This document shows, one piece after another, positions 8,811 through 16,805 of a stretch of DNA of 64,000 nucleotides. The notes under the pieces are model-generated. The model was not told the DNA's origin, ran no database searches, and saw only the letters and a program-made list of their open reading frames with translations. This DNA is from JAXGZG01 sp050952065 (GTDB lineage Bacteria > Bacillota > Sulfobacillia > Fermentithermobacillales > Fermentithermobacillaceae): assembly GCA_050952065.1 (NCBI GenBank), contig JBMNKF010000002.1, positions 124,001 to 188,000 on the forward strand, written 5' to 3'. Every line of letters begins with the position of its first letter. Within the stretch, counting starts at the first letter, position 1. Position numbers and translations under genes: made by a program.

Positions 8811-9639
8811 GGCTCTGCACCTCCTGACCGTTTGCTGCTCCCCTGTCCTTTTTGTTCTTCCAGAACACGATATTGCCCAGAATCATCAGGACCAAAAGGA
8901 AACCGTGCCCCATAGACTGGGCGTCCATAGACTGTATGGCCAAACCCGGCTTTTCGATCCTTGTCTCGTAGTAGGCGGCACCCTTTACCCCGGAAATGAC
9001 GCCCGCCAACTGGCCATTTTGGAAGTAGGTTATTGCTTCGGCAGCAGACAGAGCGATGACTCCGCCCAAACAAGGGACACGGTGTTTCGCCCAAACGTGT
9101 CTTGCCAGCCAGAGGTGATTGTCAAAGGCAGAGTACGAAGAAACCAGGGCGATATCTTTGATGCCTCGGACATCTTTCCACATTGGCAGATCCGATAGAG
9201 GGGTCCCATATTGATCGACCTCATATGCTTTGGTTAAGTCGTCGGCCATAGCAACCACAGCAGTCTCGTTGCCTGCTCGATAGGGCAGTATGATGAAATC
9301 GGTACCGTACTGGTATCCATATTCTTGTTCGGCTACGGCCCTTATCTTCTCGGCATACATGATCCCGTCGGGGTTGAAAGTTCCCGCGATGATTCGGTGG
9401 CCTTTGGACATATGATGTCTTGCTACAGCCAGGGCCATCGGCCACAGTTCGCCCTCGGAACTGGGGGCTATACTGAGGTCCATGATGGTTATGGCGTCCT
9501 GCGGGATGCTATCCACGGTTTCGTATGCGGCCTCCCCCTCGGGGCTAGGGCCCAATGGAAGCCCTAGTGGCCTTATCATGGGCAAGAGCACTACGAGCAC
9601 CAATATAAGCCAGATGATGCGAGTTTCTTTAACTTTCAT
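8803..9639 (-). CDS. Membrane module copy A, protein P3 (helix, extracytoplasmic domain, helix; unknown function)
   Basis: 278 residues. A basic N-terminus (MKVKETR) precedes a hydrophobic helix (about 8-27). A soluble domain of about 210 residues follows, then a second helix near 245-262 and a basic tail (WKNKKDRG). Under the positive-inside rule the soluble domain lies outside the membrane. Elements shared with the copy-C paralogue are RPLGLP/SPIGLP after helix 1, Y.YGTD or YGVDW..(I/L).Y..G near the middle, and GQL.G...G..GAA.YE...KPG...  .MDAQS just before helix 2. No enzymatic motif is evident. ATG 9639 directly abuts the P2 stop codon. Confidence 0.83.
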   Translation of the reverse strand: MKVKETRIIWLILVLVVLLPMIRPLGLPLGPSPEGEAAYETVDSIPQDAITIMDLSIAPSSEGELWPMALAVARHHMSKGHRIIAGTFNPDGIMYAEKIRAVAEQEYGYQYGTDFIILPYRAGNETAVVAMADDLTKAYEVDQYGTPLSDLPMWKDVRGIKDIALVSSYSAFDNHLWLARHVWAKHRVPCLGGVIALSAAEAITYFQNGQLAGVISGVKGAAYYETRIEKPGLAIQSMDAQSMGHGFLLVLMILGNIVFWKNKKDRGAANGQEVQSHV

Positions 9640-10272
9640 TTAGCCATTACCTCCAGGCATATAGGTTCGCTCAAGCCCAAGTATCACCCGGATGCTCATC
9701 ATGACCATTCCCAATGAACCGCCTATGGTGATGGCTCGTATACCTGCGGCGCTGGGGTTTGCCACGATCCAGTCGGATATCTTCGGAATAGCGGGAGAAA
9801 TCGCAGAACCCAAGCCGACTTGGCCAAGAAGCACTACTACCCCAACCACCAACAATACCGCCGCTTGCCAATTGCGAATGCGGAATGCCCTCCAGCAAGC
9901 GCTGGTCATGTAGAATAACGTGAAAGAGTACATGGTGCTCGATGCAGGCTGGTACAAATTCTGCCAAATGTATTGATACTGGCTCGACGTAGGAGACTTG
10001 GTGACTCCAAGCACAAAGTACAGAAAGAACGACACTATGAAGATCAGACTGTACGGCCAATTGTTCTTCTGCTGCGCGACTCGTTGCCCGTGTAGTCTCA
10101 GCATGTTTACGCCGCCCAAAGCCAGCGCAAAGGCGGCGATGACTATTCGCCATCGTACTATCTGAGCAGCGAGGTCTGTCACCGCCTTCTGGTCAAGAAA
10201 GTATCCTGCCAGGACTATGATCCCGCACAAAAAGGCTACTAGCATAGGGCCTTCTCGTTTCATCTCGATCAT
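9640..10272 (-). CDS. Membrane module copy A, protein P2 (about six-helix membrane protein, unknown function)
   Basis: 210 residues, strongly hydrophobic, about six helices. It pairs with copy-C P2 (21395-22012) through a short basic MKRE/MRRE start, a central IWQNLYQP/IYQNIITP loop, a YMTSACWRAFRIRN/YIGSASFRAFRARN segment, and a C-terminal AGIRAITIGGSLG...  .RV.LGLER element. ATG 10272 lies 1 nt after the P1 stop; a second in-frame ATG at 10263 is possible. The last-helix pattern (GxSLG...R) resembles that of P4 (FGA.FGT...R), so P2 and P4 may be distant paralogues; this is my inference. Function unknown. Confidence 0.83.
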   Translation of the reverse strand: MIEMKREGPMLVAFLCGIIVLAGYFLDQKAVTDLAAQIVRWRIVIAAFALALGGVNMLRLHGQRVAQQKNNWPYSLIFIVSFFLYFVLGVTKSPTSSQYQYIWQNLYQPASSTMYSFTLFYMTSACWRAFRIRNWQAAVLLVVGVVVLLGQVGLGSAISPAIPKISDWIVANPSAAGIRAITIGGSLGMVMMSIRVILGLERTYMPGGNG

Positions 10273-10273
10273 C

Positions 10274-11029
10274 TCACTTCGACAGAAAATTGGTCACGGC
10301 ATCGCTGCCAAAAGTGGCCATGACGCATCCCACAATAATGAGGACAACCGACAGGACTTTGCCTGCTTCCTGGGCGGTCAGTGCGCCCACTTCGCTGGGC
10401 TCTCGAGACAAGTACGTGCCTGCCGCGAAGATCTCTTCGCCTATGAGCGTGTAATCGCAACTGGCCACGAAGAACGGCAACTGGTGGTAGTTGGCGGTTC
10501 CTCCAATCTGAAGGGCACCGACCAGACTTGCGGCTTCAGCAAACAGCATGGACTCATAGTAGTAGTTGCCGAACAACATGGCCCCTGCCACTCTTTCTCG
10601 CTGGTACATTCCAAGGACCCCGGCTTTAGAAGCGTCGCCCGGCATGTACATGACGTTAGCCGGGTTGTATGATTCGGCATTGCCGCTTGTCGTGTAGGAG
10701 TTGCGCATGATTTCCTGGCACATAGGCTCCATTTCAGGAAGAGGCACCACTACCAACATTTTTGCATCATATCTGGCTACTTCGCTCGCTACGTGGCTCA
10801 ATATTCGCATACTAGCAAAGCCCTGGGCCTCTAGTTCAGATCCTCCAAAGACGAATGCCAGCGGCCTGCCCATTTCCGTTACCCGACCCACCATCTCGTC
10901 TATTGCGTCCAGCCCTGGGATCCTGCGGATATGCATTTCCTTAGTCATGCCAAATGCTCGTCGCGCATAGAACATGACCGCCGTCAGCATCGCCAAGAGA
11001 ACCAAAGAGCCGACCCTACCTTGAACCAT
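10274..11029 (-). CDS. Membrane module copy A, protein P1 (helix, cytoplasmic domain, helix; possibly the DUF6754 family)
   Basis: About 251 residues. One N-terminal helix is followed by a basic stretch (ARRAFGMTKEMHIRR), then a 190-residue soluble domain and a final helix. The charge pattern puts the domain in the cytoplasm. Strongly conserved blocks in all three copies are GLDAI.E..GR.TEMG, then R.......(F/L)(F/V)G....ES, then GTAN.HQLPFFVA.CDY.LIGEEI(F/Y)AAGTYLS. From memory this resembles the family called DUF6754, which I cannot verify here. The open frame extends to 11056, but GGGAGGTG six nt ahead of ATG 11029 marks the start. First gene of a P1-P2-P3-P4-M20 cluster. Confidence 0.85.
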   Translation of the reverse strand: MVQGRVGSLVLLAMLTAVMFYARRAFGMTKEMHIRRIPGLDAIDEMVGRVTEMGRPLAFVFGGSELEAQGFASMRILSHVASEVARYDAKMLVVVPLPEMEPMCQEIMRNSYTTSGNAESYNPANVMYMPGDASKAGVLGMYQRERVAGAMLFGNYYYESMLFAEAASLVGALQIGGTANYHQLPFFVASCDYTLIGEEIFAAGTYLSREPSEVGALTAQEAGKVLSVVLIIVGCVMATFGSDAVTNFLSK

Positions 11030-11068
11030 TCTTACACCTCCCGACACGGTGAACAATAACTATGCACT

Positions 11069-11097
11069 AGTATGCATAAACATACCGACATGTGCAA
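11069..11097 (-). promoter_or_regulatory. Candidate sigma-A promoter of module A operon
   Basis: On the minus strand TTGCAC (11097-11092) is separated by 17 nt from CATACT (11074-11069), about 40 nt ahead of the P1 start. Good spacing, imperfect hexamers. Confidence 0.45.
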
Positions 11098-11233
11098 GCG
11101 TTTTTTGCGAAGTGAGGAACGACCATAGAACGCGCTTTTATCTAGGTATTTTTGAAAGGAATTGGCCGTCTGTGCAGCGAACGTCATGGAAGGAGGTGCG
11201 GAATCCGCATACGGCGTCAGGAGGCGCGCAACG

Positions 11234-12820
11234 ATGAAGCGACCTTTAGTATTTGCAGTGTTCTGTCTGCTATTGGCTTCTTTGGCTGTGGGGAACCTTC
11301 TGTTACTGGTACAGCTGCAAGAGTCTTTGAATCAATACATGCCAGATAGCGCAAGGCTTACAGATATGGCCGATATCCGGCCAGTTTCGGGCGAAAGCCC
11401 TGCTGAAGCCGTTGTACTGGTGGTCGTAGACGGGCTTCGTAACGATATCTCACAAGGGTTGCAGTCTCTTAACAACATGCGCAATAACGGTGCTTACGGC
11501 ACAGCAAGAGCGGGACAACCCTCGTACTCCAAACCTGGATATGCAGTGATCTCTTCAGGGGCGTACCAAGACGATACGGGAATTGTGCTCAACGATGATT
11601 CCGGCCCTCTGGTGATAGATACGATCTTCAGATCTGCCGAGCGTTCGGGTCTTACGACTTCGCTCGTGGCTCATGACTGGTGGGTTGAGCTCAATGGAGA
11701 AGACGTTTTCGCATCTGTGTATTCCTACCGCGACGAGGAGTCTCACGACCAAGAGATTGACATGAAGGTTTGTGACAACGCTTTACGGATTCTTGGGGAG
11801 AACCAGTCGAACCTTCTCTTGGTTCATTTTATGCTGACTGATACCGCCGGACACGAGGAAGGGGGCCTCAGTACCAAATACCTAGCGGCGGCGCAGGCCA
11901 TTGACGGGTATATATGCGAGATAGCCACGGCCATGGACCTGGTCAACGAGACCCTGATCGTAACCGCGGATCACGGTCATCTTGGAAGGAATGCAGGGGG
12001 CGGCAGTGGCCATGGCGGCTGGGAGAGCGAGGTCATCACAGTCCCTTTTCTGATGTTAGGCGCCGGAGTGAAACCAGGGAAGATACCTTGCTCCATACTC
12101 CAGACCGATGTGGCGCCTACCGTGGCGGCTCTTCTAGACATTCAGGTTCCTTCGTCCGCCACTGGGACGGTCCTATGGGATTGCCTTGACGTAGAGGAGG
12201 AGTATAGAGACTCTTTCGAGGCTGCCGATAAAGATCGAATGGATGCTGCTTTGACCCGTTCAGCGACCAAAGCGGCCGTGGTGAGCGAGGGCCGTCGCAA
12301 CCGCAGTTTTTGGGTTTTGGGAGTCGTTCTCGCAATAGGTCTAACCTTGGTCATGGTGCGCCCTAAGGCAAACCCGGCTATTGTCAGGCTCGCTTTGCTG
12401 GGCTCTGCCGTGTATCTCTTGACTTACTGGCTAACCTATAAGGTGGCGTTTGGGTATGTGTTCTCGCTTTCTACATTCCCCAACGCCGAGATGTTGACCA
12501 TAATGCGCATTGTAGGTCTTCCTGCAGCGGTGAGCCTGGCCGTGGCCTGTCTGGGTCTCATATGGACTGCGGAATGGCGGGCGACCGGTTGTCCCGCCGC
12601 ATCGATAGGTGCTATCGTGGCCGGGATATCCGTAACTCTCTTGGCGATAGTCGCCGCAAGCTATGTTGTGAATGGACTTGTAGTGACATGGCCTCTGCCT
12701 GATTTTCGAGTCGGCTTTTATCAACTGTCAGCAATGCTTCAGCTTGGAGTTGTGGGCCTTACGGCCTGGATTCCTGTGGCTGTGGCAGGGGTCTTGGCTC
12801 GAATCTGGCGTAAATCGTAA
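11234..12820 (+). CDS. Alkaline phosphatase superfamily membrane protein (phosphodiesterase/phosphatase-like ectodomain plus C-terminal helices)
   Basis: About 528 residues: an N-terminal signal anchor (MKRPLVFAVFCLLLASLAVG), an extracytoplasmic alkaline-phosphatase-fold domain, then about five hydrophobic helices in the last 170 residues. Metal-site motifs are visible: VVVDGLRND (first Asp), QPSYSKPGY (serine as probable nucleophile), TDTAGHEEG (Asp and His) and TADHGHLG (Asp-His-His). The fold covers phosphodiesterases, phosphoglycerol transferases and sulfatases, and the substrate cannot be told. ATG 11234 is chosen over the open-frame start at 11162 because AGGAGG lies 9 nt ahead and a signal anchor begins there. 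It is followed 23 bp later by gamma-glutamyltransferase. Confidence 0.82.
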   Translation: MKRPLVFAVFCLLLASLAVGNLLLLVQLQESLNQYMPDSARLTDMADIRPVSGESPAEAVVLVVVDGLRNDISQGLQSLNNMRNNGAYGTARAGQPSYSKPGYAVISSGAYQDDTGIVLNDDSGPLVIDTIFRSAERSGLTTSLVAHDWWVELNGEDVFASVYSYRDEESHDQEIDMKVCDNALRILGENQSNLLLVHFMLTDTAGHEEGGLSTKYLAAAQAIDGYICEIATAMDLVNETLIVTADHGHLGRNAGGGSGHGGWESEVITVPFLMLGAGVKPGKIPCSILQTDVAPTVAALLDIQVPSSATGTVLWDCLDVEEEYRDSFEAADKDRMDAALTRSATKAAVVSEGRRNRSFWVLGVVLAIGLTLVMVRPKANPAIVRLALLGSAVYLLTYWLTYKVAFGYVFSLSTFPNAEMLTIMRIVGLPAAVSLAVACLGLIWTAEWRATGCPAASIGAIVAGISVTLLAIVAASYVVNGLVVTWPLPDFRVGFYQLSAMLQLGVVGLTAWIPVAVAGVLARIWRKS

Positions 12821-12843
12821 GACAGAAGAAAGGAGTCTCATCA

Positions 12844-14631
12844 TTGCCTAAACCGCGTTCCAACTTTGCTAGCCTCAGATCATCCGCCCCAACGCTTCAG
12901 CCCTTGATCATGGGGCGACATGGGATGGTGGCTTCGGGGCAGTTTTCGGCAACAATGGCGGGGCTTCACATCCTGAAAGCCGGGGGCAACGCAGTTGATG
13001 CAGGCGTCGCCGCGGGTATAGCTATCAACGTGATGCTCTTTGATCGTACAAGTTTCGCAGGCGTGGCTCCCATCATCCTCTACCATGCGATGACCAATTC
13101 TGTGGTAACTTTGGACGGTTTGGGGGTCTGGCCGCGCTTAGCCAGTATGGAGTATTTCCACAAGAATCATGGGGGCAAGATGCCTAAGGGCATAATGAGG
13201 ACCGTGACTCCCGGAGCTCCTGACGCTTGGCTCATGGCTTTGGCACAATACGGGACTATGAGGTTGGCCGAGGTTCTGGAGCCCGCTTGGGAGATGGCGG
13301 CCAAAGGCGCTCCCGTGTCGGCGGGAGTGGCGCTTGGACTCGCTAACCTCGAAAAGAACCTGGATGTGATTGACCCGGAAGCCCAAAGAGTGTTCTTTCC
13401 CGACGGTCGCGCACCTAGGGCTGGAGATATCTTGGTTCAGGAAGACCTGGGGCGGTTGTTCAAAGCCCTGATGGACGAAGAGGCGAAGGCCAAGAAGGAA
13501 GGACTGGGACGTCGAGAGGCGATAATGCGCGCCAGGGACCTCTTCTACAAGGGCTGGATTGCCCGGGCGATATCCGAGTTCTACGAGAGTAAAGGGGGAT
13601 GGCTGCGCTATAGCGATCTGGCTTGCCACAGAGTAGAGATATCCGCGCCGTTGCACACCAAGTATAGAGGTTACGACGTCTATGCGTGTGGGCCATGGTG
13701 TCAGGGACCTTTGCTCATAGAATTTCTGAACATCCTGGAGAATTTCAACCTGGACAAGATGGAACATAATTCGGCCCAGTACATTCACCTTCTCGTGGAA
13801 GCTATGGATCTCGCGTTTTCTGACCGGGAGAACTTCTACGCCGATCCCAGGATGATCGATGTGCCTTTGGTGGGCCTTACATCCAAGGAGTACGGCAAAA
13901 TCCGAGCATCCCTTGTGAATATGGAGCGTGCCACGGGACATATGCCTCTTCCGGGTAATCCCTGGGAATTTGAGCAAGGGGCAAGGGCCCGCCGTGTGGA
14001 ACCCGTGGACATATCCGGATATATTGACGCTGATGCGGGAATACAGAGGGATACCAGCTATGTGGCGGTAGGCGATGAACACGGCAACTTGTTCTCGGCT
14101 ACCCCCAGCGATCCGGTGTTCGATACGGCGGTTATCCCAGGGTTGGGTATAGCTTGTTCAGGAAGGGGCAGCCAGTCTAGGCTTCAGCCAGGGCACCCTT
14201 CCGCCTTGGCTCCCGGGAAAAGGCCGCGTCTGACACCCAACCCCGCTTTGGCCATGCTGGATGGACGCCCTTTCATGGCGTTCGGTTGCCCCGGTGCTGA
14301 CGTCCAGACTCAGGGAATGCTGCAGTTTTTCCTCAATCTCGTTGATTTCAGCATGAATGTACAAGAGGCCATAGAGGCTACCAGAGTGTGTTCCTACAAC
14401 TTTCCGGGATCATTCGCTCCCTGGACTTATCATCCAGGCCGCGTGGACGTGGAGGCTCGCATCGATCCCTCTGTGGTTGGCGCCCTCAAGGCCATGGGGC
14501 ACGATGTTCGCACTCTAGGCCTGTGGTCAGCTGCCGCTTCATCGGTGCATGCCGTCCTCATGAACCCTTCTAGTGGGGTGTTGTTGGGCGGTGCGGACCC
14601 AAGGCGGGAAGGCTCTGCGGCAGGTTGGTAA
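12844..14631 (+). CDS. ggt: Gamma-glutamyltransferase family protein
   Basis: A 595-residue Ntn-hydrolase of the gamma-glutamyltranspeptidase family. These cleave gamma-glutamyl amides such as glutathione and mature by self-cleavage before a catalytic threonine. That residue is the Thr in QRDTSYVAVGD (about residue 405). The following GNLFSATPSD and FGCPGADVQTQGMLQ segments match the small-subunit core. The N-terminal QPLIMGRHGMVASGQ.. and AGGNAVDAGVAAGIA are typical. No signal peptide is seen, so a cytoplasmic or YwrD-like role is possible. TTG start with AAGGAG 8 nt upstream. Probably co-transcribed with the phosphatase-fold gene and galT-galK. Confidence 0.9.
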   Translation: MPKPRSNFASLRSSAPTLQPLIMGRHGMVASGQFSATMAGLHILKAGGNAVDAGVAAGIAINVMLFDRTSFAGVAPIILYHAMTNSVVTLDGLGVWPRLASMEYFHKNHGGKMPKGIMRTVTPGAPDAWLMALAQYGTMRLAEVLEPAWEMAAKGAPVSAGVALGLANLEKNLDVIDPEAQRVFFPDGRAPRAGDILVQEDLGRLFKALMDEEAKAKKEGLGRREAIMRARDLFYKGWIARAISEFYESKGGWLRYSDLACHRVEISAPLHTKYRGYDVYACGPWCQGPLLIEFLNILENFNLDKMEHNSAQYIHLLVEAMDLAFSDRENFYADPRMIDVPLVGLTSKEYGKIRASLVNMERATGHMPLPGNPWEFEQGARARRVEPVDISGYIDADAGIQRDTSYVAVGDEHGNLFSATPSDPVFDTAVIPGLGIACSGRGSQSRLQPGHPSALAPGKRPRLTPNPALAMLDGRPFMAFGCPGADVQTQGMLQFFLNLVDFSMNVQEAIEATRVCSYNFPGSFAPWTYHPGRVDVEARIDPSVVGALKAMGHDVRTLGLWSAAASSVHAVLMNPSSGVLLGGADPRREGSAAGW

Positions 14632-14657
14632 CGAGTATCTGAAGGTGGGGGACCGTT

Positions 14658-15644
14658 GTGGCTGAACTGAGATGGAATCCTTTGCTTGGCACATGGACTA
14701 TGGTGGCCCCTCACAGGCAAGCCAGACCCGTTGTGGCGTCAAGAGGGTGCCCGTTTTGTCCAGGGTCAGGAAAGGTACCTGACCAATACGAAGTGTTGGC
14801 TTACGACAATGATTATCCCACGCTATCGCAGGAGCCGGAACAGATAACTGTAACCGAATCTGCCCTATACAGAGTCAAACCGGCATATGGAAAATGCGAA
14901 GTGATCCTTTACTCGTCATCTCACGATGCTTCGCTGTGGAATTTGCCACAGAGTCAAGTTAGAAACCTAGTTGAACTATGGGCGGAGCGTTCAGAAGCCT
15001 TGGCGTCTGACATGGCCATCAAATATGTGTTCCCTTTCGAGAACCGAGGCGCTGAGGTGGGTGTAACCATACATCATCCCCACGGGCAAATCTACGCCTA
15101 TCCTTTTGTGCCTTTGAAGGTGCAGGTAGAGTTGGATCGCTCACGGGAACATTTCGGTAGCACCGGGCGATGCCTTATCTGCGATATGAATTTGGAAGAG
15201 ATATCTTCGGGTAAGCGCGTCATAGCGGAGAACGATGGATTTGTGGTGTATTTGCCGTTTTTCACCGATTATCCGTTCGGAACTTTTGTTGTACCCAAGA
15301 GACACCTTGTATATCTGTCTGAATTGGATGACACAGAGCGGGAAGACCTGGCCTCCATTCTGCGAAACCTCACTGGGGCTTTCGATTTGCTGTACCAAAG
15401 GCCTTTCCCATACATGATGTGCTTGCATCAGGGGCCGGTGAACTCTGCTGAGTATGCGGAGGCGAAGGATTATTACCACTTCCACATAGAGTTCTACCCG
15501 CCCCTTAGGGACGCCGAAAAGATCAAGTACTACGCTTCTTCGGAGATGGGAGCGTGGGCGGCGTGCAATCCCCTCTCCGTGGAAGATTCCGCTGTGATGC
15601 TGCGCGAAGCGTACCACAGATTTGTGGGGGATTCGGAGAAATGA
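14658..15644 (+). CDS. galT: Galactose-1-phosphate uridylyltransferase
   Basis: Leloir pathway enzyme that exchanges UMP between UDP-glucose and galactose-1-phosphate. The active-site HPHGQ is present in TIHHPHGQIYAYPF. Zinc-site cysteines occur in GCPFCPGS near residue 32, and a second histidine cluster lies in DYYHFHIEFYPP. 328 residues, normal for the compact GalT class. GTG start 26 bp after the gamma-glutamyltransferase. Its stop overlaps the galK start (ATGA), so the two are coupled. No galE is visible in the window. Confidence 0.95.
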   Translation: MAELRWNPLLGTWTMVAPHRQARPVVASRGCPFCPGSGKVPDQYEVLAYDNDYPTLSQEPEQITVTESALYRVKPAYGKCEVILYSSSHDASLWNLPQSQVRNLVELWAERSEALASDMAIKYVFPFENRGAEVGVTIHHPHGQIYAYPFVPLKVQVELDRSREHFGSTGRCLICDMNLEEISSGKRVIAENDGFVVYLPFFTDYPFGTFVVPKRHLVYLSELDDTEREDLASILRNLTGAFDLLYQRPFPYMMCLHQGPVNSAEYAEAKDYYHFHIEFYPPLRDAEKIKYYASSEMGAWAACNPLSVEDSAVMLREAYHRFVGDSEK

Positions 15645-16765
15645 TTTCGGTGGAACACTACTTTGCGCCGGGGCGAGTGAACCTCATAGGAGAGCATATC
15701 GATTACAACGGAGGGGTGGTGCTTCCGGCTGCCTTATCTCTTGGCATATGCGCCGGAGTCAGGCTTCGCAGCGACGGTGTCGTCCGTGTGCGTTCAGACA
15801 ACGAGGCAGGTTGTGTTGAGGTAGATCTTGCGAAACCCGTAGTCTATGATGCTCGACATGGCTGGGCCAACTATCCTAAGGGGGTCGTAGCGTACCTCCA
15901 GAAAGACGGGTTCATCCTGTCAGGTTGCGATATCGTCTACAGGGGAGACCTTCCCGTCGGGGCGGGCCTGTCATCGTCTGCGGCCATCGAGGTTCTGACC
16001 GCCTATCTCTTTCTATACCCTAAGATGGCGGACGGCATCGACCGCGCGTATCTGGCGAGACTATGTCAGCGCGTGGAAAACGAGTATATTGGAGTCGGAT
16101 GCGGCATTATGGACCAGTTTGCGGTCGCAAACGGCAGGGCAAACCACGCCATCCTTCTCGACTGCGAATCGCTCCAACATGAGTACGTTCCGGTGTCCTT
16201 GGGTAATTACAGCCTGGTGATAATAAACACAGGGAAGAAACGGGCACTGGGAGAGTCCAGATACAATGAGAGGCGCGCTGAGTGCCAGGAAGCCCTCAAG
16301 ATCATCCAGCGGCATCGAGATGTGCCCAACCTGTGTCAGGCAACTCTGGAAGATGCGAACCGATGGATTGACGATCCCATCCTTTTGAAGCGTGCGAGGC
16401 ATGTCATCTCGGAGCATTTACGGACCATCGAGGCTTCACGCCAACTTGCCGCAGGCAATTTAGGCGAGTTTGGCCGCCTCCTGACGGCGTCTCACAAATC
16501 TCTCAAGGAGGACTACGAAGTCTCGGGATTTGAGCTGGATACTGTCGTGGCTCTCGCCCTGGCTTCCAACTCGTGTCTTGGGGCCAGGATGACCGGGGCG
16601 GGGTTTGGCGGATGCGCCATCGCCCTGGTGAGTAAAGACGACCGGGAAAGGTTCCAGAACTTCGTTGGAAGCACCTATACGAAAAGGACCGGGTTGCGTC
16701 CCGAGTTCTACGTCACTGAGATAGGAGATGGAGTCAGACGAATCCCCTCAAGAGCATTTTCTTAG
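15641..16765 (+). CDS. galK: Galactokinase
   Basis: Phosphorylates galactose at C1 with ATP; GHMP kinase superfamily. The galactokinase signature GRVNLIGEHIDYNGG is at residues about 10-24, the ATP loop is LPVGAGLSSSAAIEV, and the C-terminal GARMTGAGFGGCAIAL motif is present. About 374 residues. The frame is open from 15554, but the family start and the ATGA overlap with galT fix the start at ATG 15641. The gene ends about 40 bp before an insertion sequence, so read-through into the IS is possible. Confidence 0.95.
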   Translation: MISVEHYFAPGRVNLIGEHIDYNGGVVLPAALSLGICAGVRLRSDGVVRVRSDNEAGCVEVDLAKPVVYDARHGWANYPKGVVAYLQKDGFILSGCDIVYRGDLPVGAGLSSSAAIEVLTAYLFLYPKMADGIDRAYLARLCQRVENEYIGVGCGIMDQFAVANGRANHAILLDCESLQHEYVPVSLGNYSLVIINTGKKRALGESRYNERRAECQEALKIIQRHRDVPNLCQATLEDANRWIDDPILLKRARHVISEHLRTIEASRQLAAGNLGEFGRLLTASHKSLKEDYEVSGFELDTVVALALASNSCLGARMTGAGFGGCAIALVSKDDRERFQNFVGSTYTKRTGLRPEFYVTEIGDGVRRIPSRAFS

Positions 16766-16805
16766 GTATGAGTAAGATCTTTGTGGGTAGTTGAGGGAAA
16801 AAGAA

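Noticed and set aside
13138..14082. 314-codon minus-strand frame
   Set aside because: It is the reverse complement of the gamma-glutamyltransferase gene, which has clear family motifs on the plus strand.
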